This document shows positions 7,370 through 14,524 of a DNA stretch of 22,243 nt, in pieces. A model generated the notes under the pieces. The model was not told the origin of the DNA and ran no database searches. It saw only the letters and a list, made by a program, of their open reading frames with translations. Position numbers and translations under genes: made by a program. Source of the DNA: JBQCHF01 sp051953655 (GTDB taxonomy: Bacteria; Actinomycetota; Actinomycetes; Motilibacterales; Motilibacteraceae); assembly GCA_051953655.1 (NCBI GenBank), contig JBQCIO010000189.1:1-22243 (forward strand). Reading direction: 5' to 3'. Each line of letters opens with the position of its first letter. Within the stretch, counting starts at the first letter, position 1.

Positions 7370-7620
7370 CGCAAGCGTGCTCACGCTCGGGGCGGGTCTT
7401 CGGGCCGCCGGCGGTCCTGCCCGCAGAATGTGGCCGTACTGCACGCTTTCTCGGCGTGTCGCGGCTCTACTGTCGCACTTCGGGCGAGCGGACGATCGAG
7501 TGGAACCCTGGTGCGCGACACGCCGGCGTGTCGCCCAACAACATTCCACTCGAGCCCTCACCCCACCGCAGGACCGCCGGCCGGCCGCCCTCTGTCGCCC
7601 GCTCACCAGCAGGGCGTGCG
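7370..7620 (-). repeat. Palindrome-centred intergenic element, copy B (inverted relative to copy A)
   Basis: CGAGTGGAA (7497-7505) and TTCCACTCG (7544-7552) flank the same 20-bp palindrome GCGACACGCCGGCGTGTCGC (7515-7534). Farther out, GCCGGCGGTCCTGC (7407-7420) and GCAGGACCGCCGGC (7568-7581) are perfect 14-bp inverted repeats. The 16-mer shared with copy A lies at 7385-7400 on the minus strand. It begins about 15 nt after the NuoD-like stop codon. The outer limits are approximate. Confidence 0.7.
7374..7387 (+). terminator. Hairpin directly 3' of the NuoD-like gene
   Basis: AGCGTG (7374-7379) and CACGCT (7382-7387) form a perfect 6-bp stem with a 2-nt loop, 19 nt after the stop codon, at the edge of repeat copy B. 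Copy A has a comparable short hairpin (GAGC-TTG-GCTC, 1312-1322). There is no T-tract; the terminator role is inferred. Confidence 0.35.
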
Positions 7621-7735
7621 CGCCGTGAGCCGCACCACGCCCCCTTCGGGACCTGTGGCCCACCTCTGGGCAGGGATGTCCGCCGACAGTGGGACCGGTG
7701 CCGCAGGCCGCGGGGGATGCCCGCCGCGGCGCCGC

Positions 7736-7743
7736 GAGGAGGA
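7736..7743 (+). promoter_or_regulatory. Strong Shine-Dalgarno (GAGGAGGA) for the Cys-rich microprotein
   Basis: GAGGAGGA with a 5-nt spacer precedes the GTG at 7749. It is among the best ribosome sites in the window and supports the small ORF being real. Confidence 0.65.
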
Positions 7744-7748
7744 CCGTC

Positions 7749-7907
7749 GTGACCGCCACCCGGACCGTCAGCGAGAGCCGGCCGACCATCCGCATCGAGC
7801 AGCCCGCCACCAGCCGGCCGCGTGCGGCGAGCTTCTGCCCCGACTGCCACAGCCCGGTGACGTCGTACGGCTGCACTCCTGCGTGCCGCGGCCTCGACAC
7901 GGACTGA
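7749..7907 (+). CDS. 52-aa Cys-rich microprotein, zinc-ribbon-like
   Basis: This small ORF starts at a GTG behind GAGGAGGA. The N-terminal part (TVSESRPTIRIEQPATSRPR) is polar and basic. The C-terminal half has FCPDCH (Cys30, Cys33, His34) and GCTPAC (Cys42, Cys46), a CxxC...CxxxC arrangement able to bind one zinc ion. No family name is recognised. It ends in RGLDTD, then TGA. It lies alone between repeat copy B and the DUF1684 gene, same strand as both neighbouring plus-strand genes. A role as a nucleic-acid or protein-binding regulator is possible but unsupported. The opposite-strand frame here is a shadow. Confidence 0.7.
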   Translation: MTATRTVSESRPTIRIEQPATSRPRAASFCPDCHSPVTSYGCTPACRGLDTD

Positions 7908-8245
7908 GGCGACGACCACCGGCTGGACAGCGTCCGACGCACCCGTCGTCGCGTCGGCCTCGCCGGCTCACGACGTCGAGGCGCAGCGCGTCGAGCTGCG
8001 CGGACAGGGCAGCGATCCCGGCGGCCACCGCCGCCAGGTCGTGGTGCGGCACCGGACGCGCCGGTCGCCCGGGCCCACGGCGACGACGGCCGACCGGACG
8101 AGGTGGCGCGAACAGGAGGAACCGCCGGGCACCGCGCGGACGGGCGCGCCGTCCGGACCGGTGCCGCCCCCTGCTCACGGACAGCGAGGGTAGGCCGGAC
8201 GGGTGAGCCCGAGCCGCACCGCCACGCCCGTGACAGGCTGGGGCG
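7908..8245. other. 338-bp gap without a confident gene
   Basis: It is GC-rich throughout. The minus strand from about 8054 downward reads a short helix-like stretch (DLAAVAAGIAALSAQLDALR) that soon runs into Arg/Cys/Gly-rich sequence antisense to the microprotein gene. There is no ribosome site for it, so it is left uncalled. The rightmost part is presumably the promoter and leader of the DUF1684 gene. Confidence 0.5.
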
Positions 8246-8854
8246 ATGTCGCTCGCCCTGCTGGACTGGCGCCGCCGCGTCGCGGCGCTCTACGCGCACC
8301 TCCGGGCCGAGAGCGACCCCGCCCAGGGCCACCGCGCCTGGGTCGAGGGCCGTGCGGACCTGCTCCGCCACCACCCCGAGTCCCCCGTCCCGCCGGACCG
8401 GCGCGCCACCTACCCCGGCCCACCGGTGGCGCCCTACGCCCCCGCCCTTCGCTTCGAGGTCCCGCTGGTCCGCGACGGCCGGACGGAGCGGCGCGAGGTG
8501 GCCACCGGCACCGACGGCGTCGTCCCCTTCGACCGGCTCGGGCTCGTCGAGCTGCCCGGGCTGGGGACCCTCGACGTCTGGTGGCTCGGCTCCTACGGCG
8601 GCGGCCTGTTCCTGCCGCTGCGCGACGGCCTGGCCGGCGCCCGCACCTACGGCGGGGGTCGCTACCTTCTCGACACCGTCAAGGGCGCCGACCTCGGCGG
8701 GGACGTCGGCCCGGACGGCGAGGGCACCCTCGTCGTGGACCTCAACTTCTCCTACAACCCGTCGTGCGCCTACGACCCGTCGTGGGCCTGTCCGCTGCCC
8801 GGCCCGGGCAACCGGCTCGACGCCCCCGTGGAGGCGGGCGAGCTCATGCCCTGA
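8246..8854 (+). CDS. DUF1684 family protein
   Basis: This 202-aa protein has no signal peptide or membrane segment. It carries the signature phrases of DUF1684: YGGGRYLLDTVKGADLG (about residues 135-151), VVDLNFSYNPSCAYDPSWACPLP (written in full it spans 163-185, with Cys174 and Cys182) and a C-terminal NRL-plus-Pro segment. Family knowledge: DUF1684 proteins are widespread in actinobacteria, with no established biochemical activity known to me. The ATG at 8246 follows GGGGCG and gives the family's usual N-terminus with an LxxWR helix. It converges on the solute-binding protein gene with only 21 bp between stop codons. Confidence 0.88.
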   Translation: MSLALLDWRRRVAALYAHLRAESDPAQGHRAWVEGRADLLRHHPESPVPPDRRATYPGPPVAPYAPALRFEVPLVRDGRTERREVATGTDGVVPFDRLGLVELPGLGTLDVWWLGSYGGGLFLPLRDGLAGARTYGGGRYLLDTVKGADLGGDVGPDGEGTLVVDLNFSYNPSCAYDPSWACPLPGPGNRLDAPVEAGELMP

Positions 8855-8875
8855 GCCGGGCGTGCGGGCAGCGGG

Positions 8876-9871
8876 TCAGACCAGCCCCTTGTCCTGCAGG
8901 TACTGCTTGGCGACGTCGGAGGCCTTCATCCGCTCGCCGTCCACCTTCTGGTTGAGCTGGGCCAGGTCGTCGGTGGTGAGCACCGTGGCCAGCTTGTCCA
9001 GCGCGTCGGCGACGGCAGGATCCCCGGCCTTCGCCTTGTTGACCACCGGCACGAGGTTGTCGGACAGCTGCAGGCCCTTGTCGTCCTCGAGGATGACCAG
9101 GCCGAAGGAGTCGAGGGTGCCGTCGGTCGTGCCCACCAGGCCGAGCTGCGCGGTGCCGTTCTTGACCGCGGTCTTCACCTGTGCGGTGCCGAAACCGAGC
9201 GGCAGGAGCTTGGAGACCTTGATGCCGTAGGTCTTCTCCAGGCCCGGCTGGCAGAACGGCCGCTGCGGGCACTCCTCCGTGGCGGCGAGCACGACCGGCT
9301 TGCCGGTGGCCCCGAGGTCGCTGAGGGTCGTGAGGCTGTTCTTGGTGGCGTAGTCCTTGGTGACCGCGAACGCGTTCTGGTCGGTGGCCTTGGCCGGCTC
9401 CAGGGCCTGCAGACCCAGCGGGCCGGCCAGCTTGTTCAGGGCGTCGACGGTCTTGCTGACGTCGGAGCTGGCCACCGGCGCGGCGTTCGGGCCGTTCACC
9501 TTGTGGTTCAGGAACTCGGTCATCGTCGCCGCGTACTCCGGCACCACCGCGATGTCGCCCTTCTCCAGGGCGGGCTCGTAGAGCTCGCGGTTCTGCACCA
9601 CCTTGATGCTCGTGGTGTAGCCGGCCTTGTCCAGCAGCAGCTTGTACATCTCGGCCATCAGCTGGATCTCGGTGAAGCCGGCCGAGCCGATGACGAGATC
9701 GCCCTTGGCCGCGCCGCTGGCTCCGGACGACGCGCCCGGGCTGGTGCTTCCGCCGCCGGTGGCGCCGTTGCCGAGCTTGTCGCCGCCGCACGCGGTCAGC
9801 GGCAGCGCCAGGGCCGCCAGGGCGACGACGCCGGCGAGCGCACGACGGGGGGAACGACGGGGGCTTCGCAT
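8876..9871 (-). CDS. Osmoprotectant ABC transporter substrate-binding lipoprotein (OpuCC/ProX type)
   Basis: This 331-aa protein has a basic N-terminus, a hydrophobic segment and lipobox LTAC (Cys28), so it is a lipoprotein. A Gly/Ser linker follows, then an OpuAC/ProX-type binding domain beginning DLVIGSAGFTEIQ, with NRELYEPALEKGDIAVVPEY and TAQLGLVGTTDG. Family knowledge: it binds quaternary ammonium compatible solutes such as glycine betaine, choline or carnitine; the exact ligand cannot be read here. Two cysteines in EECPQRPFC (201 and 207) could form an extracytoplasmic disulfide. The ATG at 9871 was chosen to place the signal peptide at the N-terminus. It is the last gene of the permease-permease-binding protein unit, 149 bp after the second permease. 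Confidence 0.92.
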   Translation of the reverse strand: MRSPRRSPRRALAGVVALAALALPLTACGGDKLGNGATGGGSTSPGASSGASGAAKGDLVIGSAGFTEIQLMAEMYKLLLDKAGYTTSIKVVQNRELYEPALEKGDIAVVPEYAATMTEFLNHKVNGPNAAPVASSDVSKTVDALNKLAGPLGLQALEPAKATDQNAFAVTKDYATKNSLTTLSDLGATGKPVVLAATEECPQRPFCQPGLEKTYGIKVSKLLPLGFGTAQVKTAVKNGTAQLGLVGTTDGTLDSFGLVILEDDKGLQLSDNLVPVVNKAKAGDPAVADALDKLATVLTTDDLAQLNQKVDGERMKASDVAKQYLQDKGLV

Positions 9872-10020
9872 CGGGAGGGAACCGCCTTCATCGGTCGGGG
9901 CGACGCCCCGGGTGGCGCCGCTCGCTCGGGTACGCGGTGCTGCCCGCCCTTCCACCCCACCGGACCGGGCGGGTGTGCGCAACCTGCGTCCGGCGCGCAG
10001 CACACATCGTCACCGGATCG

Positions 10021-10779
10021 TCATGCCCCGACGTGGGCCCGGTCATTCGACCGGTCGCTCCGGTCCCGCACGTCGACCGGTCCGCCACCGGCCTCCTGCC
10101 TGGGGGAGGTCGCCTCACGCCGACTCCCCGGGGGCTCCGTCCACCGCTGCAGCAGGCCCAGTCCCACCTCGGTGAGCAGGGCGAGCGCGGCCACCAGCAC
10201 CGCGCCGGCCACCACCTGGGCCTGGTCCTGGAGGCCGTAGCCGGCGGTGATGATCCGTCCCAGCCCCGGACCGGCCACCAGCGCGGCGATGGTCGCGGTG
10301 GCCACCACCTGCACCGCGCAGAGCCGGATCCCGGTCATGACGAGCGGAAGAGCGAGCGGCAGCTCCACCTCCCGCAGCAGCCGCCACTCTCCGTAGCCCA
10401 TGCCGCGGGCGGCCTCCACGACGTCGCGGTCCACCCCGCGCATGCCCACGTAGGCGTTGGTGAGCACGGGCGGGATGGCGAAGAGCACCAGCGCGACGAC
10501 GGTCGAGGTGGTGCCGAACCCCAGGCTGGTCAGGGCGAGCAGCACGAGCGCGGCGAAGGTGGGCACCGCGCGGCCGACGTTGGAGACGTTGACGGCGAGG
10601 GCGCCGCCCCGCCCGAGGTGACCCAGCCACAGCGCCACCGGCAGGGCGAGCGCGCACGCGACGGCCACGCTCACCGCCGAGATCGCGACGTGCTGCCCCA
10701 GGCGGACCAGGACGCCGTCGGGTCCGTGCCAATGCGAGCCGTCGGCGAACCAGGCGATGACATCCGTGAGCCAGCTCAT
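10021..10779 (-). CDS. Osmoprotectant ABC transporter permease 2 (OpuCD/ProW type)
   Basis: This 252-aa membrane protein has about six hydrophobic helices (for example HVAISAVSVAVACALALPVA and VVALVLFAIPPVLTNAYVGM). It carries the EAA-type cytoplasmic loop VVEAARGMGYGEWRLLREVELPLALP that contacts the ATPase (shown here as one landmark). A charged C-terminal tail (about 30 residues rich in Arg/Asp/Ser) extends beyond the last helix. The ATG overlaps the upstream permease's stop by 4 nt (ATGA), so the two are coupled and probably form a heterodimeric channel. Confidence 0.92.
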   Translation of the reverse strand: MSWLTDVIAWFADGSHWHGPDGVLVRLGQHVAISAVSVAVACALALPVALWLGHLGRGGALAVNVSNVGRAVPTFAALVLLALTSLGFGTTSTVVALVLFAIPPVLTNAYVGMRGVDRDVVEAARGMGYGEWRLLREVELPLALPLVMTGIRLCAVQVVATATIAALVAGPGLGRIITAGYGLQDQAQVVAGAVLVAALALLTEVGLGLLQRWTEPPGSRREATSPRQEAGGGPVDVRDRSDRSNDRAHVGA

Positions 10780-11453
10780 GCCCGCCCCCGCTGCCACGGG
10801 GTCAGAAGTCGCTGCACGCCGAGCAGCCCGACGTCGGCCAGCAGCGCCAGCAGCACGCACACGACCGACGCGGTGAGCACCTGGGCCTTGAACAGGCTCG
10901 GCAGGCCGGCGTAGATGAGGTTTCCCAGACCGCCGTAGCCGACGATCGCGCCGATGGTGACCAGGGCCACCGTGCTCACCGTGGCCACCCGCAGCCCGGC
11001 CATGACCGCCGGCAGCGCCAGCGGGAGCTCCACGGACAGCAGCAGCCGGCCTGGGCCGTAGCCCATGCCGCGAGCGGCCTCCACGACGTCGGCCGGTACG
11101 GATGCCAAGCCGGCGAGGATGTTCCGCACCAGGATGGTGAGCGAGTAGAGCACCAGACCGATGACGACCGTGGACCGCGAGAGACCGGTGAAGGGCAGCA
11201 GCAACGAGAACAGCGCCAGCGAGGGGATCGTGTAGAGCCCGGTGGTGAGGGCCAGCACCGGGCCCTCGAGCCGAGCGAAACGTCGCGCGAGCAGCGCCAG
11301 CGGGAACGCGACCACCAGACCCAGCGCCACGCTGACCACGGTGAGGATGACGTGCTGGCGCGTTGCGGCGAGGATGTCCTCCTGACGTGTCCGCAGGTAC
11401 TCCCCGCACACCCAGGCGTTGCGTGCGAGGCAGTCCCCGGCCGAGAGGGTCAT
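10776..11453 (-). CDS. Osmoprotectant ABC transporter permease 1 (OpuCB/ProW type)
   Basis: This 225-aa protein has hydrophobic helices such as VILTVVSVALGLVVAFPLAL and an EAA loop EAARGMGYGPGRLLLSVELP like that of permease 2; LYTIPSLALFSLLLPFTG is typical of the OpuCB/ProW family. The first residues contain two cysteines (CLARNAWVC), unusual but outside the channel core. The ATG at 11453 is the first family-compatible start; only a weak GGTG lies upstream. It is transcribed divergently from the ATPase gene with about 39 bp between starts, so both units probably share a control region. Confidence 0.9.
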   Translation of the reverse strand: MTLSAGDCLARNAWVCGEYLRTRQEDILAATRQHVILTVVSVALGLVVAFPLALLARRFARLEGPVLALTTGLYTIPSLALFSLLLPFTGLSRSTVVIGLVLYSLTILVRNILAGLASVPADVVEAARGMGYGPGRLLLSVELPLALPAVMAGLRVATVSTVALVTIGAIVGYGGLGNLIYAGLPSLFKAQVLTASVVCVLLALLADVGLLGVQRLLTPWQRGRA

Positions 11454-11480
11454 CGCGTGAGCACCGACGTAGGCTCGGGC

Positions 11481-11485
11481 AGGAG
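11481..11485 (+). promoter_or_regulatory. Shine-Dalgarno AGGAG for the transporter ATPase gene
   Basis: AGGAG with a 7-nt spacer points to the ATG at 11493 rather than to the second in-frame ATG at 11508, which lies in a 15-nt duplication of the start region. TAGGCT at 11470-11475 could be a -10 box. Confidence 0.6.
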
Positions 11486-11492
11486 TAGCACC

Positions 11493-12701
11493 ATGGACAG
11501 CAGCACCATGGACAGCGACGCTACCTGCGAGCCGATGATCCGGCTCGACCGAGTCACCAAGCGCTACCCCGACGGCACGGTCGCGGTGCAGGAGCTCAGC
11601 CTCGACGTCGCCCCCGGCGAGCTCGTGGTGCTGGTGGGCCCGTCCGGGTGCGGCAAGTCCACCACGCTGAAGATGGTGAACCGGCTCATCGAGCCCTCGT
11701 CCGGGCGCATCTTCCTCGAGGGCGAGGACGTCACCCGCACCGATCCCGTCGCACTGCGACGGCGGATGGGCTACGTCATCCAGCAGACCGGGCTGTTCCC
11801 GCACCAGACGGTGCGGGCCAACGTGGGCACCGTTCCCCGGCTGCTCGGCTGGGACCGCAAGCGATGGGCTCAGCGCGTCGACGAGCTGCTCGAGCTGGTG
11901 GGGTTGGACCCCGCCGTCTACGGCGACCGCTGGCCGCACCAGCTGTCCGGCGGTCAACGACAGCGTGTAGGAGTGGCGCGTGCGCTGGCGGCCGACCCGC
12001 CCGTGCTGCTCATGGACGAGCCTTTCGGCGCCGTCGACCCGATCGTCCGCGAGCGGCTGCAGGCGGAGTTCCTGCGCCTGCAGGCCGAGGTGCGCAAGAC
12101 CATCCTCTTCGTCACGCACGATGTCGAGGAAGCGGTCACCCTCGGGGACCGGATCGCCGTCTTCGCTGAAGGTGGGCGGCTCGAGCAGTACGACGCGCCC
12201 GCCACCCTGCTCGGCGCGCCGGCCAACGACTTCGTGGCCGACTTCGTCGGCGCCGACCGCGGCCTCAAGCGCCTGGCGGTGACGCGCGTCTCCGCCCGCG
12301 ACCTCGAGCACCCGCCGGTCGTGCGGCTCAATGACCGCCTGTCGGAGGCGGCCGCCTCGCTGGCCGGCGCGCGCGCCCCGTGGGCGGTCGTCCTGGACGG
12401 CGACGGCACGCTGGTCGGGTGGCTGGCCGCGACGTCGGCCGAGGGGGGCGGCACGGTGGCCGACCGGGTGCGGCCGATGGACGCCCGGGTGCCGGCGGGC
12501 GCCTCGCTCAAGACGGCCTTCAGCGAGATGCTGCAGCGCGACGCCGGCTGGGTGGCCGTCGTCGACGAGCGCGCTGGCGGTCGCTTCCTCGGGGTGCTGA
12601 CGCCCGCCACCCTGCACGAGGCGCTGCGCCGGTCGGTGGAGGCCGACCTGCGCGACGTGCCCGAGGACGAGGTCGACGTCGAGAGCGTCGCCCGGCTCTA
12701 G
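11493..12701 (+). CDS. Osmoprotectant ABC transporter ATP-binding protein with C-terminal CBS domains (OpuCA/ProV type)
   Basis: This 402-aa ATPase has Walker A GPSGCGKST (49-57), Q-loop VIQQTGLFP, signature LSGGQRQR (151-158), Walker B VLLMDEP (171-177) and switch His209 in VTHD. The C-terminal 130 residues resemble a CBS pair (WAVVLDGDGTLVGWL and WVAVVDERAGGRFLGVLTP), the module that senses ionic strength or nucleotides in OpuA/ProV-type importers. It energises the two permeases encoded divergently. The start is at the first of two close ATG codons, with AGGAG upstream. It ends 120 bp before the convergent DUF3180 gene, with a strong hairpin between. Confidence 0.94.
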   Translation: MDSSTMDSDATCEPMIRLDRVTKRYPDGTVAVQELSLDVAPGELVVLVGPSGCGKSTTLKMVNRLIEPSSGRIFLEGEDVTRTDPVALRRRMGYVIQQTGLFPHQTVRANVGTVPRLLGWDRKRWAQRVDELLELVGLDPAVYGDRWPHQLSGGQRQRVGVARALAADPPVLLMDEPFGAVDPIVRERLQAEFLRLQAEVRKTILFVTHDVEEAVTLGDRIAVFAEGGRLEQYDAPATLLGAPANDFVADFVGADRGLKRLAVTRVSARDLEHPPVVRLNDRLSEAAASLAGARAPWAVVLDGDGTLVGWLAATSAEGGGTVADRVRPMDARVPAGASLKTAFSEMLQRDAGWVAVVDERAGGRFLGVLTPATLHEALRRSVEADLRDVPEDEVDVESVARL

Positions 12702-12729
12702 GACACGGCGCCCGCCGCCGCCCCCCTAT

Positions 12730-12785
12730 CCGTGATCAAGCAGAAATGGTGAAGCGAGCGCTTCACCATTTCTGCTTGATCACGG
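12730..12785. terminator. 27-bp-arm perfect hairpin between convergent genes (likely bidirectional terminator)
   Basis: The arms 12730-12756 and 12759-12785 are exact reverse complements with a 2-nt loop (AG). The arm includes GATCAAGCAGAAATGG and is far more AT-rich than the neighbouring genes. Outside the arms, a CCCCCCT block (left) and AGGGGG (right) could extend pairing. It sits between the ATPase stop (12701) and the DUF3180 stop (12823), so it could end both transcripts. Its perfection also suggests a dispersed repeat; one window cannot show that. Confidence 0.7.
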
Positions 12786-12822
12786 CAAACGGAGGGGGCC
12801 TGTCGGCGGACCCGCCGCCGCG

Positions 12823-13311
12823 TCAGAGGTGGTGGTGCTGGTGCGGCTCGGGCTCGTCGGCGTCGTGGTCGGCGCCGTCGCGGGGCGGCAGCTTGCAGAA
12901 GCGCTCGAGGAGCAGCCCGACGAGCACCAGGCCGAGGGCGGCGAGCGCGGCCAGGCCGGCGAACAGCGCGTCCTGGCGTCGGGCCGCGCTGGAGGAGACG
13001 ACGACCAGGGCCACGGCCAGGCCGCCGTAGGCCCCCGCCAGCACCGCGCCGGCATGGCTGCAGGCCTTGGCGAGCACCACCATGCGCGCGGCGTGCAGCG
13101 GGTCGTAGGGCTTCGCGCCGGGCAGCCCGCGCAGCCGGCGGCGGAAGGAGAGCGCGGCCACGAGCACCCCGAGGTCGACGACGGCCAGCGCCGCCGGCAG
13201 CGACCACGGGACCGGCGGCAGCTGGGCGTCGGAGAGCCGCACCGCGAGCAGCACCAGCACCGCCGCGCCGAGGACCAGCGCGACGAGCAGCCCGGGCCGG
13301 GTCCGGTTCAC
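12823..13311 (-). CDS. DUF3180 membrane protein
   Basis: This 162-aa protein has four hydrophobic helices (starting GLLVALVLGAAVLVLLAV, LPAALAVVDLGVLVAAL, AGAVLAGAYGGLAVALVVV and LAALAALGLVLVGLLLE) and the family phrases KPYDPLHAARMVVLAKACSH and ERFCKLPP. The C-terminus is His-rich (PHQHHHL). DUF3180 genes follow folK across actinobacteria; the function is unknown. The GTG overlaps the folK stop by 4 nt (GTGA), which fixes the start and indicates coupling. Confidence 0.92.
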   Translation of the reverse strand: MNRTRPGLLVALVLGAAVLVLLAVRLSDAQLPPVPWSLPAALAVVDLGVLVAALSFRRRLRGLPGAKPYDPLHAARMVVLAKACSHAGAVLAGAYGGLAVALVVVSSSAARRQDALFAGLAALAALGLVLVGLLLERFCKLPPRDGADHDADEPEPHQHHHL

Positions 13312-14039
13312 GCAGTGCCCGCCGAGGCGTTCTGCGCGGGCAGCTCCATGACGTCGTGGGTCGGCAGCGACAGGTCGAGGGCGAGGTCGGGCCGCCGGCG
13401 CACGCCCGCGGTCCCGACGGCCGCGAGCAGGTCGCGCACCCGCCCCCTGCCGGGCACCTCGAAGGAGGGGTCGACGTCGTTCCACGGCGCGAGCACGAAC
13501 GCCCGCTCGGCCAGGCGCGGGTGCGGCAGCACCATCCCGGGCTGGTCCGGGTCGCCCCCGGGCCGGTCGTCGATCACCCGGTCCCCGACAGCGAGCACGT
13601 CGATGTCGAGCGTGCGCGGCCCCCAGCGCTCCTCGCGGCTCCGGTCGCGGCCGTAGGCCTCCTCGATGGCGTGCACCCGGTCCAGGACCGACCGCGGCGA
13701 CAGCGTCGTGTCCAGCACGACCACGGCGTTGAGGAACAGGTCCTGCTCGACGCCGCCCACCGGGTCGGTCTCGTAGACCGGGCTGACGGCGTAGACGTTG
13801 ACCCCGGGGGTGTCCAGCAGGCTGTCCAGCCCGCCCTGCAGGTTCTCCAGCCGGTCGCCCACGTTGCTGCCCAGGGACAGGGCGGCCCGACGGATGGGGC
13901 GCAGCGAGTCGGTGATGGTGTCCACGACCGACGCCGCGTCCACGGTGACGGGCCGGGCGGCCGGTGCCGGGTCGGCGGCGGTCGGGTCGGGCGCTGTCGG
14001 GTCGGGCGCGGTGGACTCGGTCGTGAGGGGATCGGTCAC
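13308..14039 (-). CDS. folK: 2-amino-4-hydroxy-6-hydroxymethyldihydropteridine pyrophosphokinase (HPPK)
   Basis: HPPK transfers pyrophosphate from ATP to 6-hydroxymethyl-dihydropterin, making the substrate of FolP. The motifs ALSLGSNVGDR (about 53-63), RWGPRTLDIDVL (138-149, with the Mg-binding Asp145 and Asp147) and LPHPRLAERAFVLAP are intact. At 243 aa it is longer than the usual 160-180. An N-terminal extension of about 50 residues carries a repeated Pro-Asp-Pro-Thr/Ala pattern (APDPTAPDPTAADPAPAA) and a C-terminal tail is also extra. The GTG start overlaps the folB stop (GTGA). A shorter start is not obvious, so the extension is probably translated. Confidence 0.95.
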   Translation of the reverse strand: MTDPLTTESTAPDPTAPDPTAADPAPAARPVTVDAASVVDTITDSLRPIRRAALSLGSNVGDRLENLQGGLDSLLDTPGVNVYAVSPVYETDPVGGVEQDLFLNAVVVLDTTLSPRSVLDRVHAIEEAYGRDRSREERWGPRTLDIDVLAVGDRVIDDRPGGDPDQPGMVLPHPRLAERAFVLAPWNDVDPSFEVPGRGRVRDLLAAVGTAGVRRRPDLALDLSLPTHDVMELPAQNASAGTA

Positions 14040-14524
14040 GGCGTCGCTCCTGTCGTGCGGCTGGTGCTTGTCGTGCTGCCGGTCGTGCTACGGGTGCTGC
14101 TGCTCCCTCGCGCGTCGTCTGGGTGGGACTGGGCTGGGTTCCGGGCTGGGTTCTGGGCGCGCGTCTGGGTGCGGGTGATCGTCACCGTGACGTCGGCGAA
14201 GGTCAGCGGGATCGGCGCGTGCGGCTTGTGCACGGTCACCTCGACCGCCTGCACCCGGGGATCGGCGAGCGCACGGTCGGCGATCCGCTGGGCCAGGGTC
14301 TCGAGGAGGTCCACCGGCTCCCCGCCGACGACGGCGGCGACGTCGGTGGCGAGCGCGCCGTAGTCGACGGTGTCGGCCAGGGCGTCGGAGGCGGCTGCCG
14401 GGCGGGTGTCCACGGACAGCACGAGGTCGACGAGGAAGTCCTGCCCGTCGCGCCGCTCGTGCTCGAACACGCCGTGGTGACCGCGCACCCGCAGCCCGCG
14501 CAGGGCGATGTGGTCGACCGTCAC
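14036..14524 (-). CDS. folB: Dihydroneopterin aldolase
   Basis: FolB converts dihydroneopterin to 6-hydroxymethyl-dihydropterin plus glycolaldehyde. The core (about 118 residues) has GLRVRGHHGVFEHER with Glu23, DTVDYGALA, LLETLAQRIA and VTVHKPHAPI with the catalytic Lys100. A C-terminal tail of some 45 residues is low-complexity (Thr/Ser/Arg/Gln/Asn) and not part of the family fold. The GTG at 14524 is preceded by GGAGGAGGGG and overlaps the upstream stop by 4 nt. Confidence 0.94.
   Translation of the reverse strand: MTVDHIALRGLRVRGHHGVFEHERRDGQDFLVDLVLSVDTRPAAASDALADTVDYGALATDVAAVVGGEPVDLLETLAQRIADRALADPRVQAVEVTVHKPHAPIPLTFADVTVTITRTQTRAQNPARNPAQSHPDDARGSSSTRSTTGSTTSTSRTTGATP

Larger units (their letters stand above)
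7356..7748. other. 393-bp intergenic region holding repeat element copy B
   Basis: No credible gene was found between the NuoD-like gene and the small Cys-rich gene. Most of it is the inverted copy of the palindromic element (about 7370-7620). The rest (about 7621-7748) is GC-rich leader of the small gene, with no clear -10 box. Confidence 0.6.

Noticed and set aside
7768..8178. Minus-strand frame overlapping the Cys-rich microprotein
   Set aside because: No ribosome site, Arg-rich composition and antisense position; only a short helix-like piece is protein-like and it is reported as a possible remnant.
12700..12820. Peptide-like reading through the 27-bp-arm hairpin on both strands
   Set aside because: The similar translations on both strands simply follow from the perfect inverted repeat; there is no start or ribosome site for a peptide.
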